64,000 nt of DNA, from contig NZ_JAAIJQ010000014.1 of the NCBI RefSeq assembly GCF_010820565.1, positions 1 to 64,000 on the forward strand. The letters are read 5' to 3'. The stretch is from Thiorhodococcus minor (GTDB lineage Bacteria; Pseudomonadota; Gammaproteobacteria; Chromatiales; Chromatiaceae). A program made the translations under genes and the position numbers. The notes beneath the pieces are model-generated. The model was not told the origin of the DNA. It worked only from the letters and a program-made list of their open reading frames with translations, and did no database searches. Below, piece after piece: positions 44,398-55,085 of this stretch (positions are counted from its first letter, which is position 1; each line of letters begins with the position of its first letter).

Positions 44398-44688
44398 ATG
44401 AGCTGGTACCGCTGGAAGGACGATGACCTGGAGCTGTCGCTGCGGGTACAGCCACGCGCGCCCAAGGACGCCTGGCAAGGCCCAGATCCCTCGGGAGGAC
44501 ACTATCGTGTCCGGATCAAGGCACCGCCCGTGGATGGCAAGGGCAACGAGGCGCTGCAGCGCTTCGTCGCCAAGTCCTTCGGCGTCGCGCCCTCGAAGGT
44601 CGAGATCCTCGGCGGCGAGCACGCCAGGTACAAGCGCTTGAGGATTCAGGCGCCCAAGGCCTTCCCAATCGAAGTCGACCGCGAATGA
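44398..44688 (+). CDS. yggU: DUF167 (YggU) protein
   Basis: This 96-residue protein of the UPF0235 family has LSLRVQPRAPKDAWQGP, VRIKAPPVDGKGNEALQRFV and VEILGGEHARYKRLRI, diagnostic for YggU. Its function is unknown. It is the last gene of the rdgB operon, 13 bases after yggT. Confidence 0.93.
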   Translation: MSWYRWKDDDLELSLRVQPRAPKDAWQGPDPSGGHYRVRIKAPPVDGKGNEALQRFVAKSFGVAPSKVEILGGEHARYKRLRIQAPKAFPIEVDRE

Positions 44689-44804
44689 CCTCGCGACGGC
44701 ACAGCCCAGCCCGCGGCTCCAGGAAAAGCGATTGATCCGCCGAAGGCACGAATGATCAGGCGGACCCCATCAAGGCGCCAATCACGCACACAGGGCAAGT
44801 CATT

Positions 44805-44841
44805 ATTTTCTTAGCGCCCTTTGCGCCTTCGCGGCTCAAAT
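44805..44841 (+). repeat. dispersed intergenic repeat, copy 2
   Basis: This 37-base segment (core TTCTTAGCGCCCTTTGCGCC) matches 9494-9530 at 30 of 37 positions. It lies in the gap between the convergent yggU and TauE/SafE-like genes, where transcription from both sides ends. Confidence 0.55.
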
Positions 44842-44890
44842 CACCGGCCTTTCGGTCTTCCCTCATCGCTGAGCCCCAGGCCGACGCAGC

Positions 44891-45586
44891 TCAGCCCGCG
44901 AATCCGACCTGCCAGAGCGCATAGATGCCGAAGGCGATCACCAGCAGGCCTGCCAGCTGACGTGCCCAGACCCGCTCGGCGACGCGCGCCGCGGCGCCCG
45001 CGAGCAGGGCGATGCCCAAGAGGTTCGGCAGCGTGCCCAGACCGAACGCGAGCATGACCACAGCCCCTTCGACGGGGCCGCCGGTCGCGACCGCCGTCAG
45101 CAGCACGCTGTACACCAGTCCGCAAGGGATCCAGGCCCAGATGAAGCCGATGATAACGGCCTGCGGCCAGCGGCGGACCGGGAGCAGGCGTCGCGCGATG
45201 GGCTCCAGACGGCGCCACAGCCAGAGCCCCTGGCGCTCGACGACCGCCAGCAAGCGCCACCAGCCGGCGAGATAGAGCCCCAGCAGCACCATGACCGTGC
45301 CCGCCAAGGCATAGAGCAGACGCTGCACGACCTGCAGGGAGTCGAGCTGCAGCAGGATGGCGCCCAGCCCGCCGACCAGGGCGCCGGCGACGGCGTAGCC
45401 GGTCAAGCGGCCCAGGTTGTAGGCGAGCTGGTAGGGGAGCATGCGCAAGGGATCCCGGCGGACGCGCGCCTCCAGCCCCAGGGTGAGCGAGCTGACAAGG
45501 CCTCCGCACATGCTCAGGCAGTGCACGCCGCCGAGCAGCCCGACGACCAGCGCGGTGAGGTAGACTCCTGACTCTAACGTGACCAT
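44891..45586 (-). CDS. TauE/SafE-like integral membrane protein
   Basis: The 231-residue protein begins TALVVGLLGGVHCLSMCGGL, typical of the UreH/SafE-related family often found with cco genes for cytochrome cbb3 oxidase and copper handling. About six membrane spans are visible, with IIGFIWAWIPCGLVYS as the second conserved HC/PCG motif. It could export sulfite or transport a metal such as copper or nickel; the sequence does not decide. No cco or copper gene is adjacent. It diverges from pyrE. Confidence 0.8.
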   Translation of the reverse strand: MVTLESGVYLTALVVGLLGGVHCLSMCGGLVSSLTLGLEARVRRDPLRMLPYQLAYNLGRLTGYAVAGALVGGLGAILLQLDSLQVVQRLLYALAGTVMVLLGLYLAGWWRLLAVVERQGLWLWRRLEPIARRLLPVRRWPQAVIIGFIWAWIPCGLVYSVLLTAVATGGPVEGAVVMLAFGLGTLPNLLGIALLAGAAARVAERVWARQLAGLLVIAFGIYALWQVGFAG

Positions 45587-45717
45587 GGCGGCAATTCCGT
45601 CAAAGGGCCCTGGATTGGGCTCCGAGGCCTGCTACCCTCGACTGATCGAGCACGAAAAGGCTCAAGGGCGCGAGCATCCCCGCCATGTCGGCCCATTCCG
45701 TCCGCAGGAAACCCGCA

Positions 45718-46359
45718 ATGCATGACTACCAACGTGAGCTCCTGAGCTTCGCCACCGAGATCGCTGCACTGAGATTCGGGGATTTCACGCTCAAGTCGGG
45801 GCGACAAAGCCCTTACTTCTTCAACGCCGGGCTCTTCAACACGGGCGGACGGCTGGCCCGCCTGGCGGAGGCCTATGCCGCGGCCATCCAAACCTCCGGG
45901 ATCGCCTTCGATGTCCTCTACGGACCCGCCTACAAGGGGATTCCGCTCGCCGCCTCAACCGCCATGGCCCTGGCAACCCAGCATGGGCGCGAGACACCCT
46001 ATGCCTTCAATCGCAAGGAGGCGAAGGACCACGGCGAGGGCGGCGCCATCGTTGGCACAAAGCTCGCGGGCTGCGTGCTCATCATCGATGACGTCATCAC
46101 GGCAGGCACCTCAGTGCGCGAATCCGTCGAGATCATCCGCGCCGCCGGCGCCGAGCCGGCCGGGGTCGTCATCGCCCTGGACCGCCAGGAGCGCGGGCGT
46201 GATGCGCGCTCCGCCGTTCAAGAGGTCCAGGACACCTATGGTATGCCGGTCCACAGCATTCTGACCCTGACGGACCTCATCGCCTATCTCGACGAGTCGG
46301 GCGATGACGCCGGGCTTGTGGAGCGAATGCAGGACTACAGATCACGCTACGGAGTCTGA
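45718..46359 (+). CDS. pyrE: orotate phosphoribosyltransferase
   Basis: PyrE joins orotate to PRPP to make OMP. The protein has [47 protein letters not shown] and the PRPP loop [16 protein letters not shown]. The ATG at 45718, with AGGAA upstream, gives 213 residues, the family's usual length. Confidence 0.97.
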   Translation: MHDYQRELLSFATEIAALRFGDFTLKSGRQSPYFFNAGLFNTGGRLARLAEAYAAAIQTSGIAFDVLYGPAYKGIPLAASTAMALATQHGRETPYAFNRKEAKDHGEGGAIVGTKLAGCVLIIDDVITAGTSVRESVEIIRAAGAEPAGVVIALDRQERGRDARSAVQEVQDTYGMPVHSILTLTDLIAYLDESGDDAGLVERMQDYRSRYGV

Positions 46360-46360
46360 G

Positions 46361-47386
46361 ATGATCGCGAGCCCCCATCACCAAGCCCACCAGCCCCGTC
46401 TCACCAAGGCCATGATCCCAGCGCTCGTCGCCGCGATCTGGCTCGGCGACGCCCAAGCCCAGCAATTGTACCGGTGGGTCGACGACAAGGGCGAAGTGCA
46501 TTACACGGACCAGGTCCCGCCCTCGCACGCCGACAAGGCGCGGGCGCGGATGTCGAAAGAGGGCGTCGAGGTCGAGGAAGTCCCGCCCGCGCCGACGGAA
46601 GAGGAGATCCGGAAGGCGAAGGAGCTGGAGCGCCAGAAGGCCGAGGAGGCGAAACGGCTCGCGGAGCAGAAGGCGGCGGACGAGAAGCTCCTGCGGACCT
46701 ACAAGACGATCGACGACCTCGAGCTGGCCCGCAACGGCAAGATCGCCGCGGTGGAGGCCACCATCCAGATGACGCGCGATCGCGTCCGCGCCGAGACGAG
46801 CCAACTACGCGACCTCAACGCGAAACGCGCCCAGCTCGAGAAGGATGGCAAGCCGGCTCCAGACGAGCTGAAGGCCGAGATCGACAAGGCCGTCGCCGGC
46901 ATCCGCGACGGCTATGCCGAAGTGGTGGAGAAAGAGTACCGCAAGCAAGAGATCCGCAACGAGTTTCGGGACATCGTCGCGCACTATCGCCAGCTGAAGC
47001 GGCTCCCGGAGCCGGACGAGTCGACCGAGCCGGTCACCTCCGAGCTGAGACTATCCATTCTCGTGCCCTGCAAGAGCTCGGCGCAGTGCAACAAGTACTG
47101 GGAGCGCGCCAACGACTATGTGCGCTCCCACTCCAATGTGAAGACGGAGGTCGCCGGACCTGGGCTGCTGATCGGGTTCGCCCAAGACGAGCGCGAAGAC
47201 CGCAGCCTGACACTGTCCTGGACCCAGACGGCACCCGACAAGCCCGTCCATCTCTACCTGGATGTTCAGTGCAAGAATCGTCTCACGGCGAGCCTCTACT
47301 GCACGAATCCGACCATCCCTGAGATCCGCGACGGCTTCCATTCCGCGCTCGTCCGCCCGGACGACCCGCAGATCATGCGTCAGTGA
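46361..47386 (+). CDS. DUF4124-domain exported protein
   Basis: The product has a signal peptide ending near DAQAQQ, then the DUF4124 motif LYRWVDDKGEVHYTDQVPP, a charged coiled coil (roughly residues 75-210, rich in Glu/Lys/Arg) and a C-terminal beta domain with two Cys pairs (PCKSSAQCN; LDVQCKNRLTASLYC), which may form disulfides in the periplasm. The ATG at 46361 lies one base after the pyrE stop; a downstream Met 17 residues later gives a shorter, more usual signal peptide. Function is unknown. Confidence 0.85.
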   Translation: MIASPHHQAHQPRLTKAMIPALVAAIWLGDAQAQQLYRWVDDKGEVHYTDQVPPSHADKARARMSKEGVEVEEVPPAPTEEEIRKAKELERQKAEEAKRLAEQKAADEKLLRTYKTIDDLELARNGKIAAVEATIQMTRDRVRAETSQLRDLNAKRAQLEKDGKPAPDELKAEIDKAVAGIRDGYAEVVEKEYRKQEIRNEFRDIVAHYRQLKRLPEPDESTEPVTSELRLSILVPCKSSAQCNKYWERANDYVRSHSNVKTEVAGPGLLIGFAQDEREDRSLTLSWTQTAPDKPVHLYLDVQCKNRLTASLYCTNPTIPEIRDGFHSALVRPDDPQIMRQ

Positions 47387-47401
47387 GACGGCCGGGCGCG
47401 C

Positions 47402-48576
<1,175 letters not shown>

Positions 48577-49047
48577 CTAGTGTTTTCCCGTGTGACCGAA
48601 GCCGCCTTCGCCCCGGATCGAGGAATCGAAGGCGTCGACGACGACCAGGTCCGCCCGCAGGATGGGGACGAGCATCAGCTGGGCGATGCGCTCGCCGACC
48701 TCGATGCGGAAGGTGGCGTTGCCGCGATTCCAGCAGGACACCAGCAGCGGTCCCTGATAGTCGGAATCGATCAAGCCGACCAGGTTGCCGAGGACGATGC
48801 CGTGCCTGTGCCCCAGCCCGGATCTCGGCAGGATCATGCCCGCCACGCCGGGCTCGGCGATGTGCACGGCCATGCCCGTGGGCAGCAGCTCGCTACAGCC
48901 GGGCGGCAGATCCAGCGGCGCCTCGAGCATCGCCCTCAGATCGAGCCCGGCGGAGCCCTCGGTCGCATAGGTGGGCATGGGAAAGGCGCTCCCCAGGCGC
49001 GGATCCAGGATCTTCACTTCAAGCCGATGCTGCATGGCGCTCTCCAT
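48577..49047 (-). CDS. dut: dUTP pyrophosphatase
   Basis: Dut hydrolyses dUTP to dUMP, keeping uracil out of DNA and feeding dTMP synthesis. The trimeric dUTPase motifs are present: [46 protein letters not shown], and the C-terminal [12 protein letters not shown]. The start at 49047 (156 residues) overlaps the coaBC end by 29 bases; the internal Met5 at 49035 reduces this to 17 and is an equal candidate. Confidence 0.96.
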   Translation of the reverse strand: MESAMQHRLEVKILDPRLGSAFPMPTYATEGSAGLDLRAMLEAPLDLPPGCSELLPTGMAVHIAEPGVAGMILPRSGLGHRHGIVLGNLVGLIDSDYQGPLLVSCWNRGNATFRIEVGERIAQLMLVPILRADLVVVDAFDSSIRGEGGFGHTGKH

Positions 49048-50245
49048 ATCGTTCGGCGATGAGCACGGCCAATTCGCGCGCGAGCCGCGTCTTGGTCATC
49101 ATGGGCAGCTCGCGACTGCCGCCGTCCCAAAGGACCGTCAGGGCGTTGTCTTGGCTCTCGAAGCCTCCGCGCTCGCCGCCCACCTGGTTGGCGGCGATGA
49201 GATCCAGCCCCTTCTTCTCCAGCTTGCCGCGCGCATAGGCGATCACCCGATCGGTCTCGGCGGCGAAGCCCACCGTGAAGGGCCCGGGGCTCAGGGCGGC
49301 GACCTCGGCCAGGATATCCGGGTTGCGCACCAAGCGGATGCTCAGCTCCCCGGCGTCCTTCTTGATCTTGCGGCCCGCCGGCTCGACCGGGCGATAGTCG
49401 GCGACCGCCGCCGCCCCGATGAAGAGATCGCAGCCCGACGCCCGGCTCATCACGGCCGCGTGCATCTCCAGCGCCGACTCGACCCGCACCAGCTCGGCGA
49501 CCGGCGGAGCGGGCAGGGCGGTCGGCCCCGTGACCAGGGCCACCTCTGCGCCCAGTCCGACCAAGGCCTCGGCCAAGGCATAGCCCATGCGCCCCGAGCT
49601 GCGGTTGCCGAGAAAACGCACCGGATCCACAGGCTCTCGCGTCGGCCCGGCGGTCATGAGCACGCGCACAGCATCCAGCGGACCATCGGCTCGCGCAAGG
49701 ATCGCGTCCGCGATCTGGACCGGCTCCAGCATGCGTCCAGGTCCGACATCCCCGCAGGCCTGCTCGCCCTGACCTGGACCCAGGATGCGGGCGCCGCGTC
49801 CACGCAGGGTCTCCATGTTCGCCTGGGTCGCCGGATGGCGCCACATGGCCTGGTTCATGGCAGGCGCCAGGACCAGCTCCGCCTCGGTGGCGAGCGCAAG
49901 CGTCGTCAGGAGATCGTCGGCGATGCCGTGGGCCAGACGCGCCAGCAGATCCGCCGTGGCGGGGGCGATCAGCAGCAGATCCGCCCAGCGCGCCAGCTCG
50001 ATGTGGCCCATGCCGGCCTCGGCCGCGGGATCCAGGAGCGTCGTCCGCACTGGTTGGCCGGAGACGGCCTGAAAGGTCAGGGGCGCGACGAAGCCGGTCG
50101 CCGCTTCGGTCATCACGACTCGCACCTCGGCGCCGCGCTCCTTGAGTCGGCGCACCAAGTCGACCGATTTGTAGGCGGCGATGCCGCCGCCGACCCCGAG
50201 CAATAGATTGCTCCCTGGCACCTCGTTAGCTTGCTGATGACTCAT
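49019..50245 (-). CDS. coaBC: bifunctional phosphopantothenoylcysteine decarboxylase/synthetase
   Basis: CoaBC performs two successive steps of coenzyme A synthesis. The 408-residue protein has the FMN-binding CoaC half ([69 protein letters not shown]) followed by the CoaB half ([26 protein letters not shown] and [15 protein letters not shown]). The ATG at 50245 fits; the longer frame to 50293 runs into the divergent radC leader. It is coupled to dut by overlap. Confidence 0.96.
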   Translation of the reverse strand: MSHQQANEVPGSNLLLGVGGGIAAYKSVDLVRRLKERGAEVRVVMTEAATGFVAPLTFQAVSGQPVRTTLLDPAAEAGMGHIELARWADLLLIAPATADLLARLAHGIADDLLTTLALATEAELVLAPAMNQAMWRHPATQANMETLRGRGARILGPGQGEQACGDVGPGRMLEPVQIADAILARADGPLDAVRVLMTAGPTREPVDPVRFLGNRSSGRMGYALAEALVGLGAEVALVTGPTALPAPPVAELVRVESALEMHAAVMSRASGCDLFIGAAAVADYRPVEPAGRKIKKDAGELSIRLVRNPDILAEVAALSPGPFTVGFAAETDRVIAYARGKLEKKGLDLIAANQVGGERGGFESQDNALTVLWDGGSRELPMMTKTRLARELAVLIAERYGERHAASA

Positions 50246-50345
50246 CGCCAAATCGTGTATCTTCGTTCTCGCGCTCGGCTTATTGGCGCACAACCTGAAA
50301 TCTTAACTGATTCGCCGCGCGGGGGCGGGGCGAAGGAGGGCGGAG

Positions 50346-51020
50346 ATGACGATCAAGGATTGGCCGGAGGACGAGCGCCCGCGCGAGAAGATGCTGGAGC
50401 GCGGCCCTGGCGCCCTGTCGGATGCCGAGCTGTTGGCCATCTTTCTCCGCACGGGTGTCACCGGACGGAGCGCCGTGGATCTCGCACGCGACCTGCTCGC
50501 CGACTTCGGCGGCCTGGCCGGGCTGCTCGCCGCGGACCAGCGCCGCTTTTGCGCCGCCAAGGGACTGGGCACCGCCAAGTACACCCAGCTCCAAGCCGTG
50601 CTCGAGCTCAGCCGCCGCTATCTGCTGACACGGATCAGCGGCCAGGACGTCCTGACCAGCCCCGAAGCCACGCGCGACTATCTCAAGATGCGCCTCTACG
50701 GCTCGCCCCAGGAGGTCTTCGCCTGCCTCTTTCTCGACAACCGCCACCGCGTCATCCGCTACGACGAGCTCTTCCACGGCACCATTGATGGCGCCAGTGT
50801 CCACCCGCGCGAAGTCGTGCGGCGCGTCATCGAGACCAATGCGGCAGCCGTGATTTTCGCGCACAATCATCCGTCCGGCGTCGCAGAGCCCAGCCAAGCC
50901 GATCTGCGCATCACGCAACGGCTCAAGGACGCCCTCGCCATCATCGAGGTTCGCGTGCTCGACCACATCATCGTCGGCGAAGGAGAGGGCACCTCGTTCG
51001 CCGAGCGCGGGCTGCTCTAG
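50346..51020 (+). CDS. radC: RadC-family JAB-domain protein
   Basis: The 224-residue protein has an N-terminal helix-hairpin-helix region ([21 protein letters not shown]) and a JAB1/MPN-like domain with the metal site [13 protein letters not shown] and [19 protein letters not shown]. Despite its name, a role in repair is not established; the domain resembles a metallo-hydrolase. GGAGG and CGGAG precede the ATG. Its position between coaBC and rpmB is conserved in gammaproteobacteria. Confidence 0.95.
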   Translation: MTIKDWPEDERPREKMLERGPGALSDAELLAIFLRTGVTGRSAVDLARDLLADFGGLAGLLAADQRRFCAAKGLGTAKYTQLQAVLELSRRYLLTRISGQDVLTSPEATRDYLKMRLYGSPQEVFACLFLDNRHRVIRYDELFHGTIDGASVHPREVVRRVIETNAAAVIFAHNHPSGVAEPSQADLRITQRLKDALAIIEVRVLDHIIVGEGEGTSFAERGLL

Positions 51021-51125
51021 TCAGGAAGTGAAGACGAAACCGATACTTGCACGACAAGCAAGGCCCATGTTAGCCTTCCGCTTCTTTATCAATCGAATAC
51101 ACGCCGACTTGCAGGGATTCCCGCC

Positions 51126-51362
51126 ATGTCCAAGGTATGTCAGGTTACCGGTAAACGCCCCCTCACCGGCAACAACGTCTCGCACGCGAACAACAAGACC
51201 AAGCGCCGTTTCCTCCCCAATCTGCACGAGAAGCGATTCTGGGTCGAGAGCGAGAAGCGCTGGGTCAAGCTCCGTCTGTCCACCAAGGGGATGCGGATCA
51301 TCGACAAGAATGGTATCGATTCCGTGCTCGGCGACCTCCGTGCACGCGGCGAAAAGGTCTAA
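51126..51362 (+). CDS. rpmB: 50S ribosomal protein L28
   Basis: The 78-residue basic protein reads [20 protein letters not shown], then [20 protein letters not shown] and [16 protein letters not shown], the complete L28 signature. Cys5 is retained; without the other zinc Cys residues, this is the C-minus form. It is followed 15 bases later by rpmG. A possible -35 TTGCAC lies at 51047-51052, but the -10 is weak. Confidence 0.97.
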   Translation: MSKVCQVTGKRPLTGNNVSHANNKTKRRFLPNLHEKRFWVESEKRWVKLRLSTKGMRIIDKNGIDSVLGDLRARGEKV

Positions 51363-51377
51363 CCGGAGGGTCCGTCA

Positions 51378-51545
51378 ATGGCAAAGGCAGCACGCGAGAA
51401 GATTCGTCTGAACTCGAGCGCCGGGACTGGTCACTTCTACACCACGACCAAGAACAAGCGCAATCAGCCTGGCAAGATGGAGATCAAGAAGTTCGATCCC
51501 GTCGTCCGCCAGCACGTCATGTACAAGGAAGGCAAGATCAAATAG
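51378..51545 (+). CDS. rpmG: 50S ribosomal protein L33
   Basis: The 55-residue protein begins [20 protein letters not shown] and continues [20 protein letters not shown], then [15 protein letters not shown], matching L33. It lacks the zinc Cys pairs, so it is the C-minus form, as with L28. GGAGG lies 8 bases before the ATG. It forms an operon with rpmB and ends before a strong terminator. Confidence 0.97.
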   Translation: MAKAAREKIRLNSSAGTGHFYTTTKNKRNQPGKMEIKKFDPVVRQHVMYKEGKIK

Positions 51546-51595
51546 GTCCGCTCGAGCCGGCGCTCCGAGCCGGTTTGCGTACATGGCGCCCCGAC

Positions 51596-51620
51596 AAAGC
51601 CCGCCTCCGTGCGGGCTTTA
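51596..51620. terminator. rho-independent terminator after rpmG
   Basis: AAAGCCCGC (51596-51604) pairs perfectly with GCGGGCTTT (51611-51619) around a 6-base loop, giving a T tract for the plus strand and a matching one for the minus strand. It lies 50 bases after rpmG and 97 bases beyond the convergent desaturase stop, and can stop transcription from both sides. Confidence 0.85.
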
Positions 51621-51717
51621 TCGTGTCCGAACGCCTGTGGTTTGCCATCCATGGCGCGCATCAGTCGGATGATAGTCGCATTGTCCGAGTCACCTGCTGC
51701 CGCGGCTCGCAGGGTCG

Positions 51718-52902
51718 TCAGCGGTGCGTGCCCTCCAGCGAATAGCCGCGGAGATTCCGCGAGAAGCTCTCCAAGGCCTGAATGCCCGTTCCTTCCGCCT
51801 GCTGACACCAGTCCTGCAGCATCTTGAGCAGCGCCTCCTGTGTCGGGGCTCGCCGATCCCAGACTTCCTGCAAACGCTCCCGGAAGTGGTAGACGGTCGC
51901 CAAGGTCTGGTGCTGCGCCAGCAGCTGCTCGACCCGTTGGCGCGCCGCCGCATCCAGACGCCCTGCCTCTTTCGTCAGCAATTTCTGTGACTTGCGCACC
52001 AAGCGACGGCAATGAGCGGCGTCGCGGCAGAGCTCGGCGCGGGCGACTGGTGCGAGCACTTCCTGGCCGTAGCGGGCGATGACATGCATGCGGCTGCGGA
52101 TCACGGCGCTCAGCGTGTCCATGTCCAGATGCTGCTTGCCGGCGACCACCCTGGGCTTGGGCGCGAGATGCCGCACCTTGGCGAGCCCGACCGAGCTGAG
52201 CAGCCGGATATAGAGCCAACCGAGATCGAATTCCCACCATTTCGACGACAGCCGAGCCGAGCTGGGGAAGGCGTGATGATTGTTGTGAAGCTCCTCGCCA
52301 CCGATCAGGATGCCCCAAGGGGCGATGTTGGTGGAGGCGTCGGGCGACTCGAAATTGCGGTAGCCGGCGAAATGGCCCACACCATTGACGACACCCGCAG
52401 CCCAGAACGGGATCCAGAGCATCTGCACCGCCCAGATCGTGATGCCGTAGACACCGAAGAGCAGCAGGTCGATGGCCAGCATCACCAGAATTCCCTGCCA
52501 GTGGAAGCGTCCGTAGAGGCTGCGCTCGATCCAATCATGGGTTTGACCCTTGCCAAAGCGGTCGATGGTATCTTCGTCGCTGGCAGCTTCGGCATAGAGC
52601 TCCGCGCCCTCCATCAGCACCTTGCGCAGGCCCAAGACCTGTGGGCTGTGCGGGTCGAGCGGGGTCTCGCAGCGTGCATGATGACGGCGGTGCACCGCCA
52701 CCCACTGCCGCGTCACCATGCCGGTCGTGAGCCAGAGCCAGAAGCGGAAGAAGTGCGAGACGACTGGATGCAAGTCCAGTGCGCGATGGGCCTGAGAGCG
52801 ATGCAGATAGACCGTCACTGCAAGGATGGTGATGTGGGTCATGACGAGGGCGGCCAGCACTGCTTGCCAGATACCTACGTCGAGGATGCCGTAAAGGGTC
52901 AT
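51718..52902 (-). CDS. membrane fatty acid desaturase (acyl-CoA desaturase-like)
   Basis: The 394-residue inner-membrane protein has the three histidine boxes of di-iron desaturases: HRSQAH, HRRHH and ELHNNHHAF, with an extra GVGHFAGYRNFE segment. Four hydrophobic segments surround them. It probably inserts a cis double bond, most likely at delta-9, into membrane fatty acids. The C-terminal 130 residues form a charged helical extension (for example VRKSQKLLTKEAGRLDAA), typical of a bacterial subgroup. Transcription ends near the rpmG terminator. Confidence 0.92.
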   Translation of the reverse strand: MTLYGILDVGIWQAVLAALVMTHITILAVTVYLHRSQAHRALDLHPVVSHFFRFWLWLTTGMVTRQWVAVHRRHHARCETPLDPHSPQVLGLRKVLMEGAELYAEAASDEDTIDRFGKGQTHDWIERSLYGRFHWQGILVMLAIDLLLFGVYGITIWAVQMLWIPFWAAGVVNGVGHFAGYRNFESPDASTNIAPWGILIGGEELHNNHHAFPSSARLSSKWWEFDLGWLYIRLLSSVGLAKVRHLAPKPRVVAGKQHLDMDTLSAVIRSRMHVIARYGQEVLAPVARAELCRDAAHCRRLVRKSQKLLTKEAGRLDAAARQRVEQLLAQHQTLATVYHFRERLQEVWDRRAPTQEALLKMLQDWCQQAEGTGIQALESFSRNLRGYSLEGTHR

Positions 52903-53099
52903 CGGAGCTCCGGGTCGAGGGGGAATTCAGGGAGAAACGCGAGGCTCGGTTGGACGGGCACCTTGCCCAGGTCTACCGATCTATCCATCTGAAGTTCGAG
53001 TCGATGATCCCGCTTTGCAATCGCAATGCTGAGCGCGAGGGAATTTTCCTTGCTGCCTCGGCGAGCGCGCTTCCACGCGGCCCGATATCGAGGCAGGAC

Positions 53100-55067
53100 T
53101 CAGGCGGCCATCCGGCTCAATTGCAGATTCCCGCACCCATCGAGGCGAGCGGCCCAGCCGGGCGCCAGCCAGGTCGTAGAGACCGCGTCCGCGATGATCG
53201 CCGGACCGCTGACGGACGCCCGCTGCGCGACGGCCTCCCGGGAGATCACGGGGACGGGTGCATCACAGCCATAGGCAAACAAGTCCCGCGAGGCCACGAG
53301 AGCGGCCTCGGCTTCGAGCTCAGGCAGCCGCAGCCCGGGCAGAGGGCCACGGGCACGCACCCGAAGGTTGACCAGCTCGACGGGCAGCTCCAGGCGATGG
53401 CCATAGGCCGCCTGGTGGCGTGCGTGAAACCCCTCGATCGCCGCCTGGACCGAGCTCCAGGCGAGATTCAGCGTATGCGACTGGCCGCGGTAGCGCAGAT
53501 CCAGAGAGCGCTCGATTCGCAGCCCATCCGGCTCCCAGCCCTCTCGGGCAAGCTCGGCGGCGGCCTGGTCCGCGAGCGCTTGCAGGGCGGCGGCGACTTC
53601 CTGGTCGCCCAGCTCGGCAATCAGACCCAGCCGGGTCCTCGTCAGGGTGCGGCCGGCGGGGGCGACCAGCATGCCCAAGGCGGAGAGCACGCCCGCGTGA
53701 ACTGGCACCAGGGCCTGACTCATCTCCAGTGCCTCGGCAAGGGCACAGACGTGCAGGCCTCCGGCACCCCCGAACGAGGTCAGCGTGAAGCCGCGGGGGT
53801 CCAGCCCGCGCTGCACTGAGATCACCCGCAGGGCACGCGCCATGTGCTCGTTCGCGATCCGCAGGATGCCCAAGGCAGTCTCCTCGACCGCGAGACCGAG
53901 CTGGCGTGCAACGCCTCCGAGGGCCTCGCGCGCCGCCGCGACATCCAGCCGCATCCGCCCGCCGAGGAAGCCCTCAGGGTCCAGCCGACCCAGGACCAGG
54001 TTGGCATCCGTAACCGTCGGCCGCGTCCCGCCTCGGCCGTAGCAGGCCGGTCCCGGGCTGGCGCCGGCCGACTCGGGACCGACGAGCAGGATCCCACCCG
54101 CGTCCACCTGGGCGATCGAGCCTCCACCCGCGCCGATGGTGTGCATGTCCACCATGGGCAGGGCGACCGGATAGCCGGCGATGCGGCCGGACGTGGTCAG
54201 CCGTGGCTCGCCGTCGATGAGGGCGACGTCGGTCGAGGTCCCGCCCATGTCGAAGCTCAGCAGGCGCGGCGAGTCTTTCTCGGCAGCGGCGGCGAAGGCC
54301 GCGCCCGCCAAGCCGCCGGCCGGACCGGACAGCAGGAGCCGGGCGGCATGGCGCGCGGTCTGATCGGCCGCCACCGCCTCGCCGCTGCTCTGCATGACCG
54401 AGACGCGCGCACCGGGCAGACCTGCCGCGAGGCGATCGAGATAGCCGGCGACGACAGGCCCGACCCAGGCATTGATCCAGGTCGCGATGCCCCGCTCGTA
54501 CTCGCCGGTCAGCGGCAAGACCTCGGACGAGCGGGAGACGAAGAGGTCGCTCGGCAGGGCGTCCGCCAGGGCGCGCTCGGCGCTGTCGTCGAGATAGGAG
54601 AAGAGGAGGTTGATCGCCACGGCCTCGGGCGCCAGCTGCGCGACCTTCGCCCTGAAGTCATCCAGGTCCGCCTGCGTCAGCGGCTCCACCCAGGTCGCGT
54701 CCGCGGCCAGGCGCCCGCCGGTCTCGATGCACAGCGCGCGGGGCACAGGCGGGGTTCGCGGCGGCGGCTGGAGGTCGTAGAGGTCCGCGCGTGCCTGGCG
54801 GCCAATGGTGAGCACATCGCGCAGGCCCCGATTGGCCACATAGAGGGTGCGCACGCCCTTGCCCTCCAGAACGGCATTGGTTGCGACCGTGCTTCCATGG
54901 ACGACGCGCAGTTCCTGGGGATCCAGGCCAAGCTCCGCGATCCCTTGCAGGATGGCCCGCTCGGGTGCATCGGACGTCGAGAGGACCTTGTGGGTGCGGA
55001 TCGCGCCCTCGCGCCAGAGCACGAAATCGGTGAAGGTGCCGCCAGTGTCGATGCCGATCAAAGTCAT
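53100..55067 (-). CDS. hydantoinase A / 5-oxoprolinase-like subunit
   Basis: The 655-residue protein starts MTLIGIDTGGTFTDFVLW, the HyuA/OplA ATP-binding hallmark, with VHGSTVATNAVLEGKG, LLSFDMGGTSTDVALIDG, DMHTIGAGGGSIAQVDAGG, ACYGRGGTRPTVTDANLVLG and LTSFGGAGGLHVCALAE. Family members hydrolyse cyclic amides with ATP, usually together with a HyuB subunit. No HyuB gene is adjacent in either direction, so substrate and partner are unknown. It lies 18 bases after the acylase gene at 55086 in the same direction, suggesting a two-gene operon for amide hydrolysis. Confidence 0.88.
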   Translation of the reverse strand: MTLIGIDTGGTFTDFVLWREGAIRTHKVLSTSDAPERAILQGIAELGLDPQELRVVHGSTVATNAVLEGKGVRTLYVANRGLRDVLTIGRQARADLYDLQPPPRTPPVPRALCIETGGRLAADATWVEPLTQADLDDFRAKVAQLAPEAVAINLLFSYLDDSAERALADALPSDLFVSRSSEVLPLTGEYERGIATWINAWVGPVVAGYLDRLAAGLPGARVSVMQSSGEAVAADQTARHAARLLLSGPAGGLAGAAFAAAAEKDSPRLLSFDMGGTSTDVALIDGEPRLTTSGRIAGYPVALPMVDMHTIGAGGGSIAQVDAGGILLVGPESAGASPGPACYGRGGTRPTVTDANLVLGRLDPEGFLGGRMRLDVAAAREALGGVARQLGLAVEETALGILRIANEHMARALRVISVQRGLDPRGFTLTSFGGAGGLHVCALAEALEMSQALVPVHAGVLSALGMLVAPAGRTLTRTRLGLIAELGDQEVAAALQALADQAAAELAREGWEPDGLRIERSLDLRYRGQSHTLNLAWSSVQAAIEGFHARHQAAYGHRLELPVELVNLRVRARGPLPGLRLPELEAEAALVASRDLFAYGCDAPVPVISREAVAQRASVSGPAIIADAVSTTWLAPGWAARLDGCGNLQLSRMAA

Positions 55068-55085
55068 GGAGCGCTCGGGGTCCGA

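Noticed and set aside
51047-51075. Promoter for rpmB
   Set aside because: TTGCAC has only weak -10 candidates at 15-17 bases (TGTTAG, TTAGCC), too poor to list as a promoter.
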